A stretch of DNA of 64,000 bases from Fibrobacter sp. UBA4297. Its GTDB lineage: Bacteria; Fibrobacterota; Fibrobacteria; Fibrobacterales; Fibrobacteraceae. Each line of letters opens with the position of its first letter. Position 1 is the first letter of the stretch. Both the position numbers and the translations under genes were made by a program. The stretch is from assembly GCF_002394865.1 (NCBI RefSeq), contig NZ_DGUZ01000001.1, positions 62,001-126,000 of the forward strand. Direction: 5' to 3'. This document shows, piece after piece, positions 57,066-64,000 of the stretch. The notes beneath the pieces were generated by a model. That model was not told the DNA's origin. It saw nothing but the letters and a program-made list of their open reading frames with translations, and searched no databases.

Positions 57066-57896
57066 TTGGTCTCGGTAAAGCGTTTCATTCACGATGAACC
57101 AGCGCTATTCAAGGCTTCGAAAGCCTTTGTAGCGCTCCTTTTCAAGTGCGCTGACCCCATAGTTTATGTTGCTCAAAAAATGCCCACGGCGAATGAACAG
57201 ATTGCGTGGACGTTGCTTGGAACGGTCTTATTCCAGGATCGTTCTTATCCCGATATTTTACGCCTTCTCGTGAAACTGTACGAGCGTTTCCCGGGTGATA
57301 AGCTTTGGTCGCTCCCCGTGCCGAAAGGTGGCGAAATCGAAGATGTTGTTGAGCAGACGTTCAATAGTCGCAACTGGACGGTCTTTGAACATGTCTCCGG
57401 AATTTTTTGGAGCGTTGGGCTTTTTGTGCGCCATCACCCGGACCTTGTGGCGTGGGTGCGTGAGCAAACTCCCGAAGAAATGTGGCAAGACTTGGGCGAA
57501 ATCTATTTCATGGGACGCTCGAATCCGCGCCCTAAAGCGTGTGCTGCGATTTATCGCATGCTTGCGCCTAAGCCGCTTGGCCTTGGACTTACGTGCCGCG
57601 ACAGTTCTAGAATGCCGCACTTGCCGCTCACGATGGGCGCTCGACGGTTCCTTGCGATGCTTGGGCCTGCGAAGGAATCTAGCTTTGCGGAACTGGAACC
57701 CGCTCAAAAACAAAAACTCGCGAATGAATATTTTATGGCGCTTGCTCCGGAGAACCCGTATTTTGCGGCGCATTCGCTCCAGTTCTTTCTGGAAAATGGG
57801 AGCGAGGGCTTTATTTGCCGCGAGCTGACATCGCATTGCGCGAAGTGTCCGCTTTATGAGTATTGTAATTACGCCGAAGTCCGCAAACGAGATTGA
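57066..57896 (+). CDS. Iron-sulfur protein with an endonuclease III-type cluster motif
   Basis: This 276-residue protein, starting at a TTG right after psd (GGGCGAGG upstream), ends in ICRELTSHCAKCPLYEYC: Cys-x6-Cys-x2-Cys-x5-Cys, exactly the [4Fe-4S] pattern of endonuclease III/MutY. The rest is mostly helical (ANEQIAWTLLGTVLFQDRSY resembles the family's first helices). I cannot find the usual HhH (L-P-G-V-G) with its catalytic Lys/Asp; the nearest is LPLTMGARRFLAML near 190. It may be a diverged DNA glycosylase relative. Placement directly after psd looks fortuitous. Confidence 0.6.
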   Translation: MVSVKRFIHDEPALFKASKAFVALLFKCADPIVYVAQKMPTANEQIAWTLLGTVLFQDRSYPDILRLLVKLYERFPGDKLWSLPVPKGGEIEDVVEQTFNSRNWTVFEHVSGIFWSVGLFVRHHPDLVAWVREQTPEEMWQDLGEIYFMGRSNPRPKACAAIYRMLAPKPLGLGLTCRDSSRMPHLPLTMGARRFLAMLGPAKESSFAELEPAQKQKLANEYFMALAPENPYFAAHSLQFFLENGSEGFICRELTSHCAKCPLYEYCNYAEVRKRD

Positions 57897-57899
57897 TGT

Positions 57900-58772
57900 A
57901 TGCTAAATTTTATGTGTATGAATCGTTTCTTTTCGGTGTTGCCTAAGTTTGTTTGTGCGGGAGCTTGTTTCGTTGCATTCATGCTGTGTGCATGCGAACA
58001 GAAGGTCGAAGAAATTGTCGATTACACGCTAGTGTGCTACAATGACGTGTGGCCGATGGACGAAATTCGTATCGATGAAAATCCGAACGACGATATCAAG
58101 GCTCTTGTGCGACGCATCGATTTACGCTACCCCGTGATGCTCGGCGACACTTTGGATGTGACGATTCTTGAATTCAAGAGCGACGTCTATGCGCTTGACT
58201 ATTACATGAACAGTGGGCGCTTTCAGGGGATTGTTCCGATTTTGCGTGGCTCGTTTCTTGAACAAAGTATTCGCTCTGCCGCGCGAATCTTCATCTTTAA
58301 GCACGATAGCTTCCGCCGTTACGAACGCAGCGATCTTGAAACTTATGTCCACCAGTTCCCGAACGCTCGACATGGCGGGTTCCCGCAGGAATTCCTGAGT
58401 CTTCCGTTTGAACATCGCGAACCGGGGCATACTTCGATACAGACAAAATATTTCATTGGCGTTAAGGCTTATTTCCCTGTGCTCGCCCAGAGCTACAGGG
58501 ATGCCGACCTGCAGTGGAATGTCGCCCGCAGTTGGGATCTTGTCGAAGAGAACGACTTTATCGCCTGGGGCCGCCAGCTGAGCATTGTACAGCCCAAAGG
58601 CATTTACCGCGAAACCTCGACGCTTTACTTTAATGCGGGCGAGGGCGTGAACGGCATGGCAACGAGACTCCCGGGTGGGCGAGTCGTGGCCGTGTGGGGT
58701 TACCTTGATTGGACTGACTTGGAACGCAAGTTTTTTACAGCGAGTGACCGCATTTACGGTGCGAGGTATTAG
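57900..58772 (+). CDS. Lipoprotein of unknown function
   Basis: This 290-residue protein has an N-terminal hydrophobic signal with lipobox FMLCAC (Cys near 32). The body is mixed alpha/beta with acidic and aromatic residues (VYALDYYMNSGRFQGIVPIL, ARIFIFKHDSFRRYERSDLE, YFIGVKAYFPVLAQSYRD). It has no Cys beyond the signal and one early residue. No known family recognised. Three ATGs (57900, 57912, 57918) are possible; the signal-peptide core fits any of them. It starts three bases after the Fe-S gene and probably ends the psd operon. Confidence 0.65.
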   Translation: MLNFMCMNRFFSVLPKFVCAGACFVAFMLCACEQKVEEIVDYTLVCYNDVWPMDEIRIDENPNDDIKALVRRIDLRYPVMLGDTLDVTILEFKSDVYALDYYMNSGRFQGIVPILRGSFLEQSIRSAARIFIFKHDSFRRYERSDLETYVHQFPNARHGGFPQEFLSLPFEHREPGHTSIQTKYFIGVKAYFPVLAQSYRDADLQWNVARSWDLVEENDFIAWGRQLSIVQPKGIYRETSTLYFNAGEGVNGMATRLPGGRVVAVWGYLDWTDLERKFFTASDRIYGARY

Positions 58773-58785
58773 CGGCTTTAGCCGC

Positions 58786-58868
58786 AGTAGACAGTAGACA
58801 GTATGCAGTAGATAGGACTAGTTTGGCGGCTTTGCCGCGATTATGAAAAACTAACCACTAGCCTCTTT
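58786..58868. repeat. Composite element: AGTAGAC heptads, GC hairpin, ACTAACC heptads
   Basis: AGTAGAC/AGTAGAC/AGTATGC/AGTAGAT heptads (58788-58815) are followed by TTTGGCGGCTTTGCCGCGAT and TATGAA (core) and ACTAACC/ACTAGCC. The core is the same as at 56104, with a different heptad set on the left. Confidence 0.8.
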
Positions 58869-58876
58869 TTTATGTA

Positions 58877-58915
58877 TTTCTTTCGTCTTTCGTCTCTCGT
58901 CTCTCGTCTATAATC
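58877..58915. repeat. Heptad array TTTCGTC/TCTCGTC
   Basis: Four to five consecutive 7-base units (TTTCGTC, TTTCGTC, TCTCGTC, TCTCGTC, TATAATC) end 12 bases before the ytfJ/gerW start. Confidence 0.8.
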
Positions 58916-58927
58916 TATATTAGAGCC

Positions 58928-59263
58928 ATGGCTATTGAAAAACTTGCAGAAACTCTTTTGGAAAAGCTCCGCTTCATCACGAAGGCGGAAACTGTCATCG
59001 GTGAACCTATCCAGGCGGGCGAAACAACCGTTGTGCCTGTAAGCCGCGTGTCCGTAGGCTTTGGCTTTGGCGGTCACCAGAACAAGGGCGATACATCTGC
59101 ATCTGGCGGTGGCGCTTCGGTCGACCCGGTCGCGTTTCTCGTCATCAAGGGCGATGACGTGCGCATCATGCCGATTACCAAGGATAGCTCGCTCGTGTCG
59201 AAAATCATGGACATCGTCCCTGATATTACGAATAAATTTGCTAAGAAGCCCGCTGACAATTAA
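58928..59263 (+). CDS. GerW/YtfJ-family protein
   Basis: This 111-residue protein matches the spore-protein YtfJ/GerW family (PF09579): MAIEKLAETLLEKLRFI at the start, VIGEPIQAGETTVVPVSRV, the Gly-rich SVGFGFGGHQ and a Gly/Ser-rich loop, then VDPVAFLVIKGDDVRIMPI. The family is named from B. subtilis but is widespread in non-sporulating bacteria, where its function is unknown. No signal peptide is present. Its upstream 60 bases contain a heptad array, and a terminator follows. It is a stand-alone gene. Confidence 0.88.
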   Translation: MAIEKLAETLLEKLRFITKAETVIGEPIQAGETTVVPVSRVSVGFGFGGHQNKGDTSASGGGASVDPVAFLVIKGDDVRIMPITKDSSLVSKIMDIVPDITNKFAKKPADN

Positions 59264-59298
59264 GAAGTTGTCGCTGAGCGCTCTTTTGTGTTTGTAAT

Positions 59299-59326
59299 GT
59301 CCGCCTTTGTGCGGACTTTTTTTGAT
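59299..59326 (+). terminator. Terminator of the gerW-like gene
   Basis: GTCCGC (59299-59304) pairs with GCGGAC (59311-59316), followed by TTTTTTTTGAT. Confidence 0.85.
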
Positions 59327-59329
59327 TTG

Positions 59330-59440
59330 TCATTCCACTTCGTGGCTTGACTTGTTCGCCTCGGATATAGAAACGTGCAAGCATGTTTCTGCATCGCTCG
59401 GCTCCTTGTCATTCCCGCCTTGAGCGGGAATCTCCTTTTC
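59330..59440. repeat. Two or three GTCATTCC hairpin elements in tandem
   Basis: GTCATTCCACTTCGTGGC (59331-59348) and GTCATTCCCGCCTTGAGCGG with GAATCTCC (59408-59436) are full elements; the intervening stretch has a TCGGCTCCTTGTCATT-like half element. The rest of the 59264-60007 interval, apart from the probable RNA gene, holds no gene. Confidence 0.75.
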
Positions 59441-59577
59441 TAGTCAAAAACAGAATTTTATTGGTCTTTTTCTCTATTTTTGTACTTTTGAAAACTTCGC
59501 TAAAAATTTGAGAACATCTTGAGTATGTTTGAAAATGTGGTGTTTTGCAAAAATATATTAAAAATTGCTTTTTTCTA

Positions 59578-59606
59578 TTGACATTCGCAATTTAAAAGAG
59601 TATCTT
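59578..59606 (+). promoter_or_regulatory. Consensus sigma-70-type promoter of the probable RNA gene
   Basis: TTGACA (59578-59583), 17-base spacer, TATCTT (59601-59606). An A/T-rich tract (59545-59576) upstream resembles an UP element. Transcription would start near 59613. Confidence 0.75.
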
Positions 59607-59612
59607 TACTTA

Positions 59613-59810
59613 TGTAAAAACGAGAAAGTGAAAGCCTTTGGGTGTGTGTGGGTTAGTAATTTTGAGAACAAAAAGAAGGTTCTAAACTTATCTCGGTGGT
59701 TTTACAAGGTCGTGTTTTGGTTGTTGGACCTTGTGAAATACCCGGCACGGGGACATACGTGCCACGAAATCCTCCTCCAAGGCGCCGTAATGGCGTACTC
59801 CTAACACAAA
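59613..59810 (+). ncRNA. Probable stable non-coding RNA (6S-like in size)
   Basis: A ~190-nt transcript is implied by the consensus promoter and a strong terminator after it. Pairing potential: end-closing stem GTTAG...CTAAC (about 59651-59655 with 59801-59805), an apical stem of up to 12 bp (TTTTACAAGGTC with GACCTTGTGAAA, at about 59699-59710 and 59727-59738), a GGCACG/CGTGCC hairpin near 59744-59763 and a CGCC/GGCG hairpin near 59783-59795. The size and closed-bubble shape suggest 6S RNA, but I find no diagnostic sequence. RNase P, tmRNA and SRP RNA motifs are absent. A frame of 79 codons exists here but has no ribosome-binding site. Confidence 0.45.
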
Positions 59811-59815
59811 AAATA

Positions 59816-59853
59816 GGACCTCCTCATACTCCATGAGGAGGTTCTTCTTTTAT
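59816..59853 (+). terminator. Terminator of the probable RNA gene
   Basis: AGGACCTCCTCAT (59816-59828) pairs with ATGAGGAGGTTCT (59834-59846), followed by TCTTTTAT. Confidence 0.8.
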
Positions 59854-59860
59854 ACTCCCA

Positions 59861-59945
59861 TTGTCATGCCCGACGCCTGTCCTCGCGCCTGTCCTCGCGC
59901 CTGTCCTCGCTTGACGGGGATGACGGGGATGATCGGGCATCTCCC
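59861..59945. repeat. GTCATGCCC element with a 12 bp triplicated unit
   Basis: The stem is ATGCCCGA...TCGGGCAT. Inside, GCCTGTCCTCGC is repeated three times in tandem (59875-59910), followed by a partly repeated GACGGGGAT. It looks like an expanded copy of the hairpin element. Confidence 0.8.
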
Positions 59946-59951
59946 TTAAAC

Positions 59952-59983
59952 GAAAAAGCCCCGGCACTAGGCCGAGGCTTTCT
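59952..59983 (-). terminator. Terminator of serC
   Basis: Read on the minus strand: AGCCTCGGC / GCCGGGGCT hairpin followed by TTTTTCG, 25 bases past the serC stop codon. Confidence 0.8.
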
Positions 59984-60007
59984 CAAATGCGTTGCGCGGT
60001 TAATTAA

Positions 60008-61114
60008 TTACCCAAGAACTTTCTTTTCGAAGTCGCCGAGGCAATCCACGAGAGCCTGCACGCCTTCGACCGGCATAGCGTTGTAGATAGAAGCGCGGAA
60101 GCCGCCGACAGAACGGTGACCCTTGAGCTGCTGGAGGCCACGAGCCTTAGCGAATTCGAGGAATTCCTTGGCGAGATCGTCAGCCTTGTCAGCTGCAACG
60201 ACGTCCTTGTTGAACACGAACGGAACGTTCATGATGGAACGGTCTTCCTTAGCAGCTGTACCGACGAACACCTTGGAGTTGTCGAGTGCGCTGTAGAGGA
60301 GGGCTGCCTTGGAACGGTTCACCTTTTCGATAGCTTCAACACCACCGAATTCCTTGAGCCACTTGAGGGTGCGGTTCATCACGTACACGGCAAAGACCGG
60401 AGGTGTGTTGAACATGTTCTTTGCATCGATGTGGGTCTGGAAGTTGAGCATCGTCGGGATGGTGCGGTTCACCTTGCCGAGGAGGCCCTTCTTGATGATC
60501 GTCACGGTCACGCCAGCGCAGCTGATATTCTTCTGGGCGCCGCCGTACACAACGCCGAAGTCGGACACGTTGATCTTACGGGCGAGGAAGTCGGAGCTCA
60601 CGTCTGCCATGAGGAAGCCGGACTTCGGCTTCGGGAAGTTGTGCCATTCCGTACCGTAAATCGTGTTGTTTGCGGTCACGTGGAGGTAAGTTGCGTTGTC
60701 GCTGAGCTTCAAGTTCTTGTCGATGCGGCTGTAAGTTTCAGACTTGGTGTCGCAAGCGGCGAGAGCGTTACCGAACTGCTTAGCTTCCTTGTAAGCCTTG
60801 TTTGCCCAAACGCCAGTCAAAGCGTAGTCGGCCGTAGCGTTCTGGTCGAGGAAGTTCATTGGGAGCATGCAGAACAAAAGTGAGCAACCACCACCGAGGA
60901 ACACGATGTCGTAGTCTTCCGGGATGCCCATCAATTCACGGAGGTAGTCTTCCGTCTGGGCGAACATGTTTTCAATCGGCTTTGAACGGTGACTCATGGA
61001 GAGGATACTGATGCCGCTGTTTTCGAAGTCGATGCATGCAGCAGATGCTTCCTTGAGTGCCTGTTCGGGCAGGACAGACGGTCCTGCGCTAAAGTTATAG
61101 ACTTTATTTGCCAT
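60008..61114 (-). CDS. serC: Phosphoserine aminotransferase
   Basis: This 368-residue PLP enzyme converts 3-phosphohydroxypyruvate and glutamate to phosphoserine in serine synthesis, and also takes part in PLP synthesis in some bacteria. Family landmarks are KVYNFSAGPSVLPEQALKEA at the start, ISILSMSHRSKPIENM, DIVFLGGGCSLLFCMLPMNF and the PLP-Lys region VVYGGAQKNISCAG. HRSVGGFRASIYNAMPVEGV near the C-terminus binds the phosphate. The length is normal. It is monocistronic, with a terminator downstream. The codon use is like that of highly expressed genes in this window. Confidence 0.96.
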   Translation of the reverse strand: MANKVYNFSAGPSVLPEQALKEASAACIDFENSGISILSMSHRSKPIENMFAQTEDYLRELMGIPEDYDIVFLGGGCSLLFCMLPMNFLDQNATADYALTGVWANKAYKEAKQFGNALAACDTKSETYSRIDKNLKLSDNATYLHVTANNTIYGTEWHNFPKPKSGFLMADVSSDFLARKINVSDFGVVYGGAQKNISCAGVTVTIIKKGLLGKVNRTIPTMLNFQTHIDAKNMFNTPPVFAVYVMNRTLKWLKEFGGVEAIEKVNRSKAALLYSALDNSKVFVGTAAKEDRSIMNVPFVFNKDVVAADKADDLAKEFLEFAKARGLQQLKGHRSVGGFRASIYNAMPVEGVQALVDCLGDFEKKVLG

Positions 61115-61204
61115 TGTTGTGTTCCTTTTTAGGGGTTTGTGCCCGTTGGGGCTAAAAAAATTACGGTGTAAAATTAGTAAATCGGTGTTGGCGTGGCAAT
61201 AAAA

Positions 61205-61229
61205 AAAGCCCGCTCGCGGCGGGCATTTT
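61205..61229 (-). terminator. Terminator of the ppGpp-hydrolase-like gene
   Basis: GCCCGC/GCGGGC hairpin (61208-61213 with 61219-61224) with T runs on both sides, next to the stop codon at 61231. Confidence 0.8.
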
Positions 61230-61230
61230 T

Positions 61231-61755
61231 TTAAACTCCAAGTGCCTGGATGGCAGCCTTGTACTTCTTGAGACGGAACTTCGTCTTGAGTTCGCGGCGT
61301 TCCTGACGGTGGATGTACTTGTCGTCCATGAGCACGTTCAAAATGGCGCTCTTGGCCTTGGCGGCTGTCGGGTTATCCTTGAGCGTTTCGACAAAGCGTA
61401 CAAAGTCCTTTTCGCGGGCGTCGTAGGTAGCGTCTTCGGCCGGCACACCCTTTTCCATGAGGTGGCAGCTGTATTCGTCAATCCATGCCTGGTTCTTGTG
61501 GTAGGTCATCTTCTGGATGAGGTCCACCATGTCGGCCGGTACGCCCATCTTGATCATGTCGTCCGGAGTCTTTTTAGTGGCAGAAGTAATGGAATCCTGC
61601 AAAATAGCGAGAACCTGGACATCTTCGGATTCGCCTTTGTTCTTGAGATAGTCGGCGACATTCTGGAGGAAATCGATGTATGGGCCACCGGCTTTGTCTT
61701 GCTGGCCTTTGTGGACGGATTCTGCAATTTTGTAGGCGTCTTGATAAGAAAGCAT
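61231..61755 (-). CDS. Degenerate ppGpp-hydrolase (MESH1/SpoT-HD)-like protein
   Basis: This 174-residue protein begins at MLSYQDAYKIAESVHKGQ; a longer frame with ten more residues has no better site. It aligns with the HD-type (p)ppGpp hydrolase fold at HKGQQDKAGGPYIDFLQNVA, which in active enzymes reads ...PYIxHPxxVA. The metal-binding His there is Phe/Leu and the following HD motif is Gln-Asp (LAILQDSIT), so two metal ligands appear lost. The C-terminal part (HRQERRELKTKFRLKKYKAA) is basic. It is more likely a nucleotide-binding or regulatory protein than a hydrolase. Neighbour serC is on the same strand but separated by its own terminator. Confidence 0.7.
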   Translation of the reverse strand: MLSYQDAYKIAESVHKGQQDKAGGPYIDFLQNVADYLKNKGESEDVQVLAILQDSITSATKKTPDDMIKMGVPADMVDLIQKMTYHKNQAWIDEYSCHLMEKGVPAEDATYDAREKDFVRFVETLKDNPTAAKAKSAILNVLMDDKYIHRQERRELKTKFRLKKYKAAIQALGV

Positions 61756-62052
61756 TATTAACCTTTTTTTAAAAACTTCGAGCATTGTTGATGCCCATGA
61801 CTTGAATATACATAAAGCTTAGTTAAAAAATCGACTGTTTTTTTTAAAAGGAGGGAAAAAGCCTGTTTTTTACGCAAAAAATGATGGGATGTGTCGAAAA
61901 ATCATTTTATCGGGTTAAAAATGCCATGTTACTAAAACTTTTTGGATTTGCTATAGCCCAAATGGGTTATGCCCTAAACTCTTTACGATAAATTTAAAAA
62001 AAGCTAAATTTGTACAGGTTTTTACCCAAATGTAAATAATTGGAAACAAAAG
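61756..62052. other. AT-rich divergent promoter region
   Basis: About 300 bases with no gene, repeat or RNA that I can support. It must hold promoters for the minus-strand HD-like gene and the plus-strand lipoprotein gene. Confidence 0.6.
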
Positions 62053-64000
62053 ATGAACAAGAAAACCATCAAGTTCGGGCTTGCAGTTTCTGCAATGGCT
62101 CTTTATTTCGCCGGTTGTGGCGATGACCTGTTATATTCACAGGATGTCAATCAGTTTACTACGGTTTCTTCGCTGAAGCCTGAAGACTGTAGCGATTCGA
62201 CCGAAGGCTCTATGGCTTTTGTAAAGTCCAAGGCTACGATGTACGTGTGCTCTGAAGGCGAATGGGTCGCCATGAACGACCATGAAGCCATCCAGTACCG
62301 TTGCGAATCCAAGGAACTCAAGGACAAGTCCGGCATTGCGATTATTTGCGATGGCAACGATACAATCGGTGTTGTCTACAATGGCAAGAATGGTTCCGAC
62401 GGCTCCAGCGGCGCGAACGGTTCCAGCGGTACGAATGGCAAGTCCGCTTATGAAATCGCAAAGGATAACGGTTTCAAGGGCTCCGAACAGGAATGGCTTG
62501 CATCCTTGAAGGGAGAAGCTGGAAAGAACGGCTCCAACGGTTCGAATGGTTCAAATGGCGTAAGTGTCGATACAGCCGCTATCAAGAAGTCTATCAATGA
62601 CGCTTTGAGCGCAGCCTCTGCTAAGAGCGAAAAGGACATCAACGCCAAGTTGAGCAGCGCCTCTGCCAAGAACCAGAAGGATATTGACGATGCTCTTGCG
62701 AACTTGAGCTCTGCCTCTGCCAAGAACCAGAAGGATGTCGATGACGCCCTCAAGAACTTGAGTTCTGCAACGGACAAGTTCGGCGAAGATATCGACAGCA
62801 AGTTCAACGATGCTTACAGTAGCTTGAGTGCTGAACTTGAAGACAAAAAATGCGAAATCGTCAATACGGAACGCAACGACGAAAAGGCTATCATCACCGT
62901 GACCATCAAGTGCGGCGACGCCGAGACCAAGATGGAAATCCCGTTCACAGTCGTGAACGAGAACCTCGCCAAGGTGTACAAGAAGCATGTGGTGGTGCGT
63001 TTCCCGGTGCAGGCCAATAAGGAAACTCGCTCCAGAAACATCTACGAAGAAATCTGGAAAGAACTCAGGGGCGGCGACAATACAGAACTCACCGTGACGG
63101 ACCTTGACGAAAAGTTCGCCCCGAGCGGCAAGGTGTTTATGCAGGACTTGTTCGCCTCTGCCAATAAATCCTTTGTGACAATCGAAGAAACCAACGAAAA
63201 AATGGTGGAATACAAGATTGCCCGTCTCGAAGGGGATCTCGACATCACGAACCTTACGACCCCGATTGTAAAACTCCGCGTCAAGTTGAGCTTGACACCA
63301 AGCGTATTCGCGAAACTAGGCATAGGCATAATCGGCCCTCATGGCTTAGTAACGGAGCCTACAACGGATGTTATTTTCAATGCCTATGCAGACTTGTCCG
63401 ATGCATCCGATACGATTGTCATCGACTTCTTGACCGACTACAAGGCTGCCCGCGTAAAGAAGTTGGTTGACGATGGTAACGGTTTTGGTGTTGCAAACGA
63501 GCAGGCAAACAAGGAACTTGCCCACGCCCTTTATTTGGAAAACAGCGAAGAATATCCGTCTTTCGAACACTTTGTCCCTGACCAGATTGGTCTGGCCGAA
63601 AACTTCAACAGTATCGCCTGGGTGATTGCCCTCATTCAACAAAAGGACAAGACTCCGGGTTTTAACTCGGTCTATAACGCTTTCCGCAATGTCTTTGCCG
63701 AAAACGGCAACTTTAACACCGCCGTCAATACGACTTATGCAGGCAAGGAACACAGCATGTTCTTTGTTGATTACCTCGCTTTGCTTATCGACGCCGCATT
63801 CAACTTGCGGGTTGCCTATGAAACCGGGATAGATGGCTGGTTCGGTTCAGATGCCGTCTATTACAAGATTTTGCAGAATGGATTTGTGGAAGCCTATAAG
63901 CTTAAAGTCGAAGACGCAAAGGTTTTCAATGATCCGGATGGCTATAGCAGCAAGGTATATAAGTCTGATGTCAAAGGGGGATATTTCCGTTACTTTGAAT
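62053..64000 (+). CDS. Lipoprotein with collagen-like and coiled-coil segments (3' end outside window)
   Basis: The frame stays open for 649 codons to the window end. The lipobox is FAGC (Cys22), followed by a small Cys-containing domain (about 40-105), then a Gly-x-Asn/Ser-rich collagen-like stretch (about 117-135 and 160-173) flanking SAYEIAKDNGFKGSEQEWLA, a linker motif common in collagen-like tail proteins. A short repeated coiled-coil follows (about 185-245; SSASAKNQKDIDDALANL recurs twice), then a large C-terminal domain that is not recognised. This suggests a trimeric stalk on the cell surface with a distal domain. ATG 62053 follows GGAAACAAAAG. Confidence 0.8.
   Translation, partial: MNKKTIKFGLAVSAMALYFAGCGDDLLYSQDVNQFTTVSSLKPEDCSDSTEGSMAFVKSKATMYVCSEGEWVAMNDHEAIQYRCESKELKDKSGIAIICDGNDTIGVVYNGKNGSDGSSGANGSSGTNGKSAYEIAKDNGFKGSEQEWLASLKGEAGKNGSNGSNGSNGVSVDTAAIKKSINDALSAASAKSEKDINAKLSSASAKNQKDIDDALANLSSASAKNQKDVDDALKNLSSATDKFGEDIDSKFNDAYSSLSAELEDKKCEIVNTERNDEKAIITVTIKCGDAETKMEIPFTVVNENLAKVYKKHVVVRFPVQANKETRSRNIYEEIWKELRGGDNTELTVTDLDEKFAPSGKVFMQDLFASANKSFVTIEETNEKMVEYKIARLEGDLDITNLTTPIVKLRVKLSLTPSVFAKLGIGIIGPHGLVTEPTTDVIFNAYADLSDASDTIVIDFLTDYKAARVKKLVDDGNGFGVANEQANKELAHALYLENSEEYPSFEHFVPDQIGLAENFNSIAWVIALIQQKDKTPGFNSVYNAFRNVFAENGNFNTAVNTTYAGKEHSMFFVDYLALLIDAAFNLRVAYETGIDGWFGSDAVYYKILQNGFVEAYKLKVEDAKVFNDPDGYSSKVYKSDVKGGYFRYFE

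Noticed and set aside
59565..59804. A 79-codon frame within the probable RNA gene
   Set aside because: The start lies upstream of the predicted transcription start, there is no ribosome-binding site, and the sequence folds into several stems.
61786..62052. Riboswitch or RNA upstream of the last lipoprotein gene
   Set aside because: It is AT-rich without strong stems or a known aptamer pattern.
1..64000. Insertion sequence, prophage or integrative element
   Set aside because: No transposase, integrase or phage structural gene was seen.

Overview
The window looks like chromosome from a Fibrobacter-type bacterium (F. succinogenes or a close relative). Three things point there: several TIGR02147-family proteins, a paralogous family first defined in F. 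succinogenes; many lipoproteins with Ser-rich linkers; and a Gram-negative gene set at moderate GC. The species call is inference; no 16S rRNA gene is present. I see no insertion sequence, prophage, integron or CRISPR array. The window begins inside hisH and ends inside a collagen-like/coiled-coil lipoprotein gene.

The standout system is a repeated two-gene cassette. A TIGR02147 putative DNA-binding protein is followed, with overlap or 1 nt spacing, by a lipoprotein carrying galactose-binding-like modules. It occurs at 435-2658, 2914-6010 (with a further lipoprotein to 7796), 34992-37659 and, diverged and on the minus strand, 49396-51763. Three of the four regulators share an upstream motif, GTATCAT-N6/7-TTG, occurring as a ~72 bp spaced direct pair or as a perfect 14 bp dyad. 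The lipoproteins at 1252, 3734, 6150 and 35827 hold ten copies of a ~200-residue module that I cannot assign to a named family.

7.8-18.7 kb is mostly housekeeping: rph, pheA, an NlpC/P60 lipoprotein, bioB, a phosphate island (pit, phoB-like, phoR-like) preceded by 11 bp-spaced TGTAAAG repeats, argF, a 31-residue mS38/AURKAIP1-like protein and dusA. 18.7-28.4 kb is signalling and envelope: a diguanylate cyclase, an orphan membrane-anchored solute-binding protein, a Nudix-like protein, a DUF3332 lipoprotein, then TPR lipoprotein, Ser/Thr kinase, sigma-54 activator, a small periplasmic protein and an outer-membrane protein in a row. tRNA-Ala(CGC) and tRNA-Asp(GTC) lie at 28.5 and 34.8 kb.

28.6-34.5 kb holds small accessory genes: a zinc-ribbon protein, a GyrI-like protein, an ACT protein, a double flavoprotein, an internally deleted CatA-like acetyltransferase, a TetR regulator with its probable operator, and a membrane sensor-PP2C phosphatase. 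37.8-49 kb carries a tandem-duplicated UvrA, a pseudo-FGE (SUMF1) protein with a coupled membrane protein, ychF and a MATE exporter. 51.8-62 kb carries two metallopeptidases, an asparaginase whose reading frame has absorbed intergenic repeats, dtd, psd, an Fe-S protein, GerW/YtfJ, a probable stable RNA (6S-like in size), serC and a degenerate ppGpp-hydrolase-like protein.

Intergenic space is rich in two repeat types: heptanucleotide (period-7) arrays, often flanking a GC hairpin, and GTCATTCC/GTCATGCCC hairpin elements.
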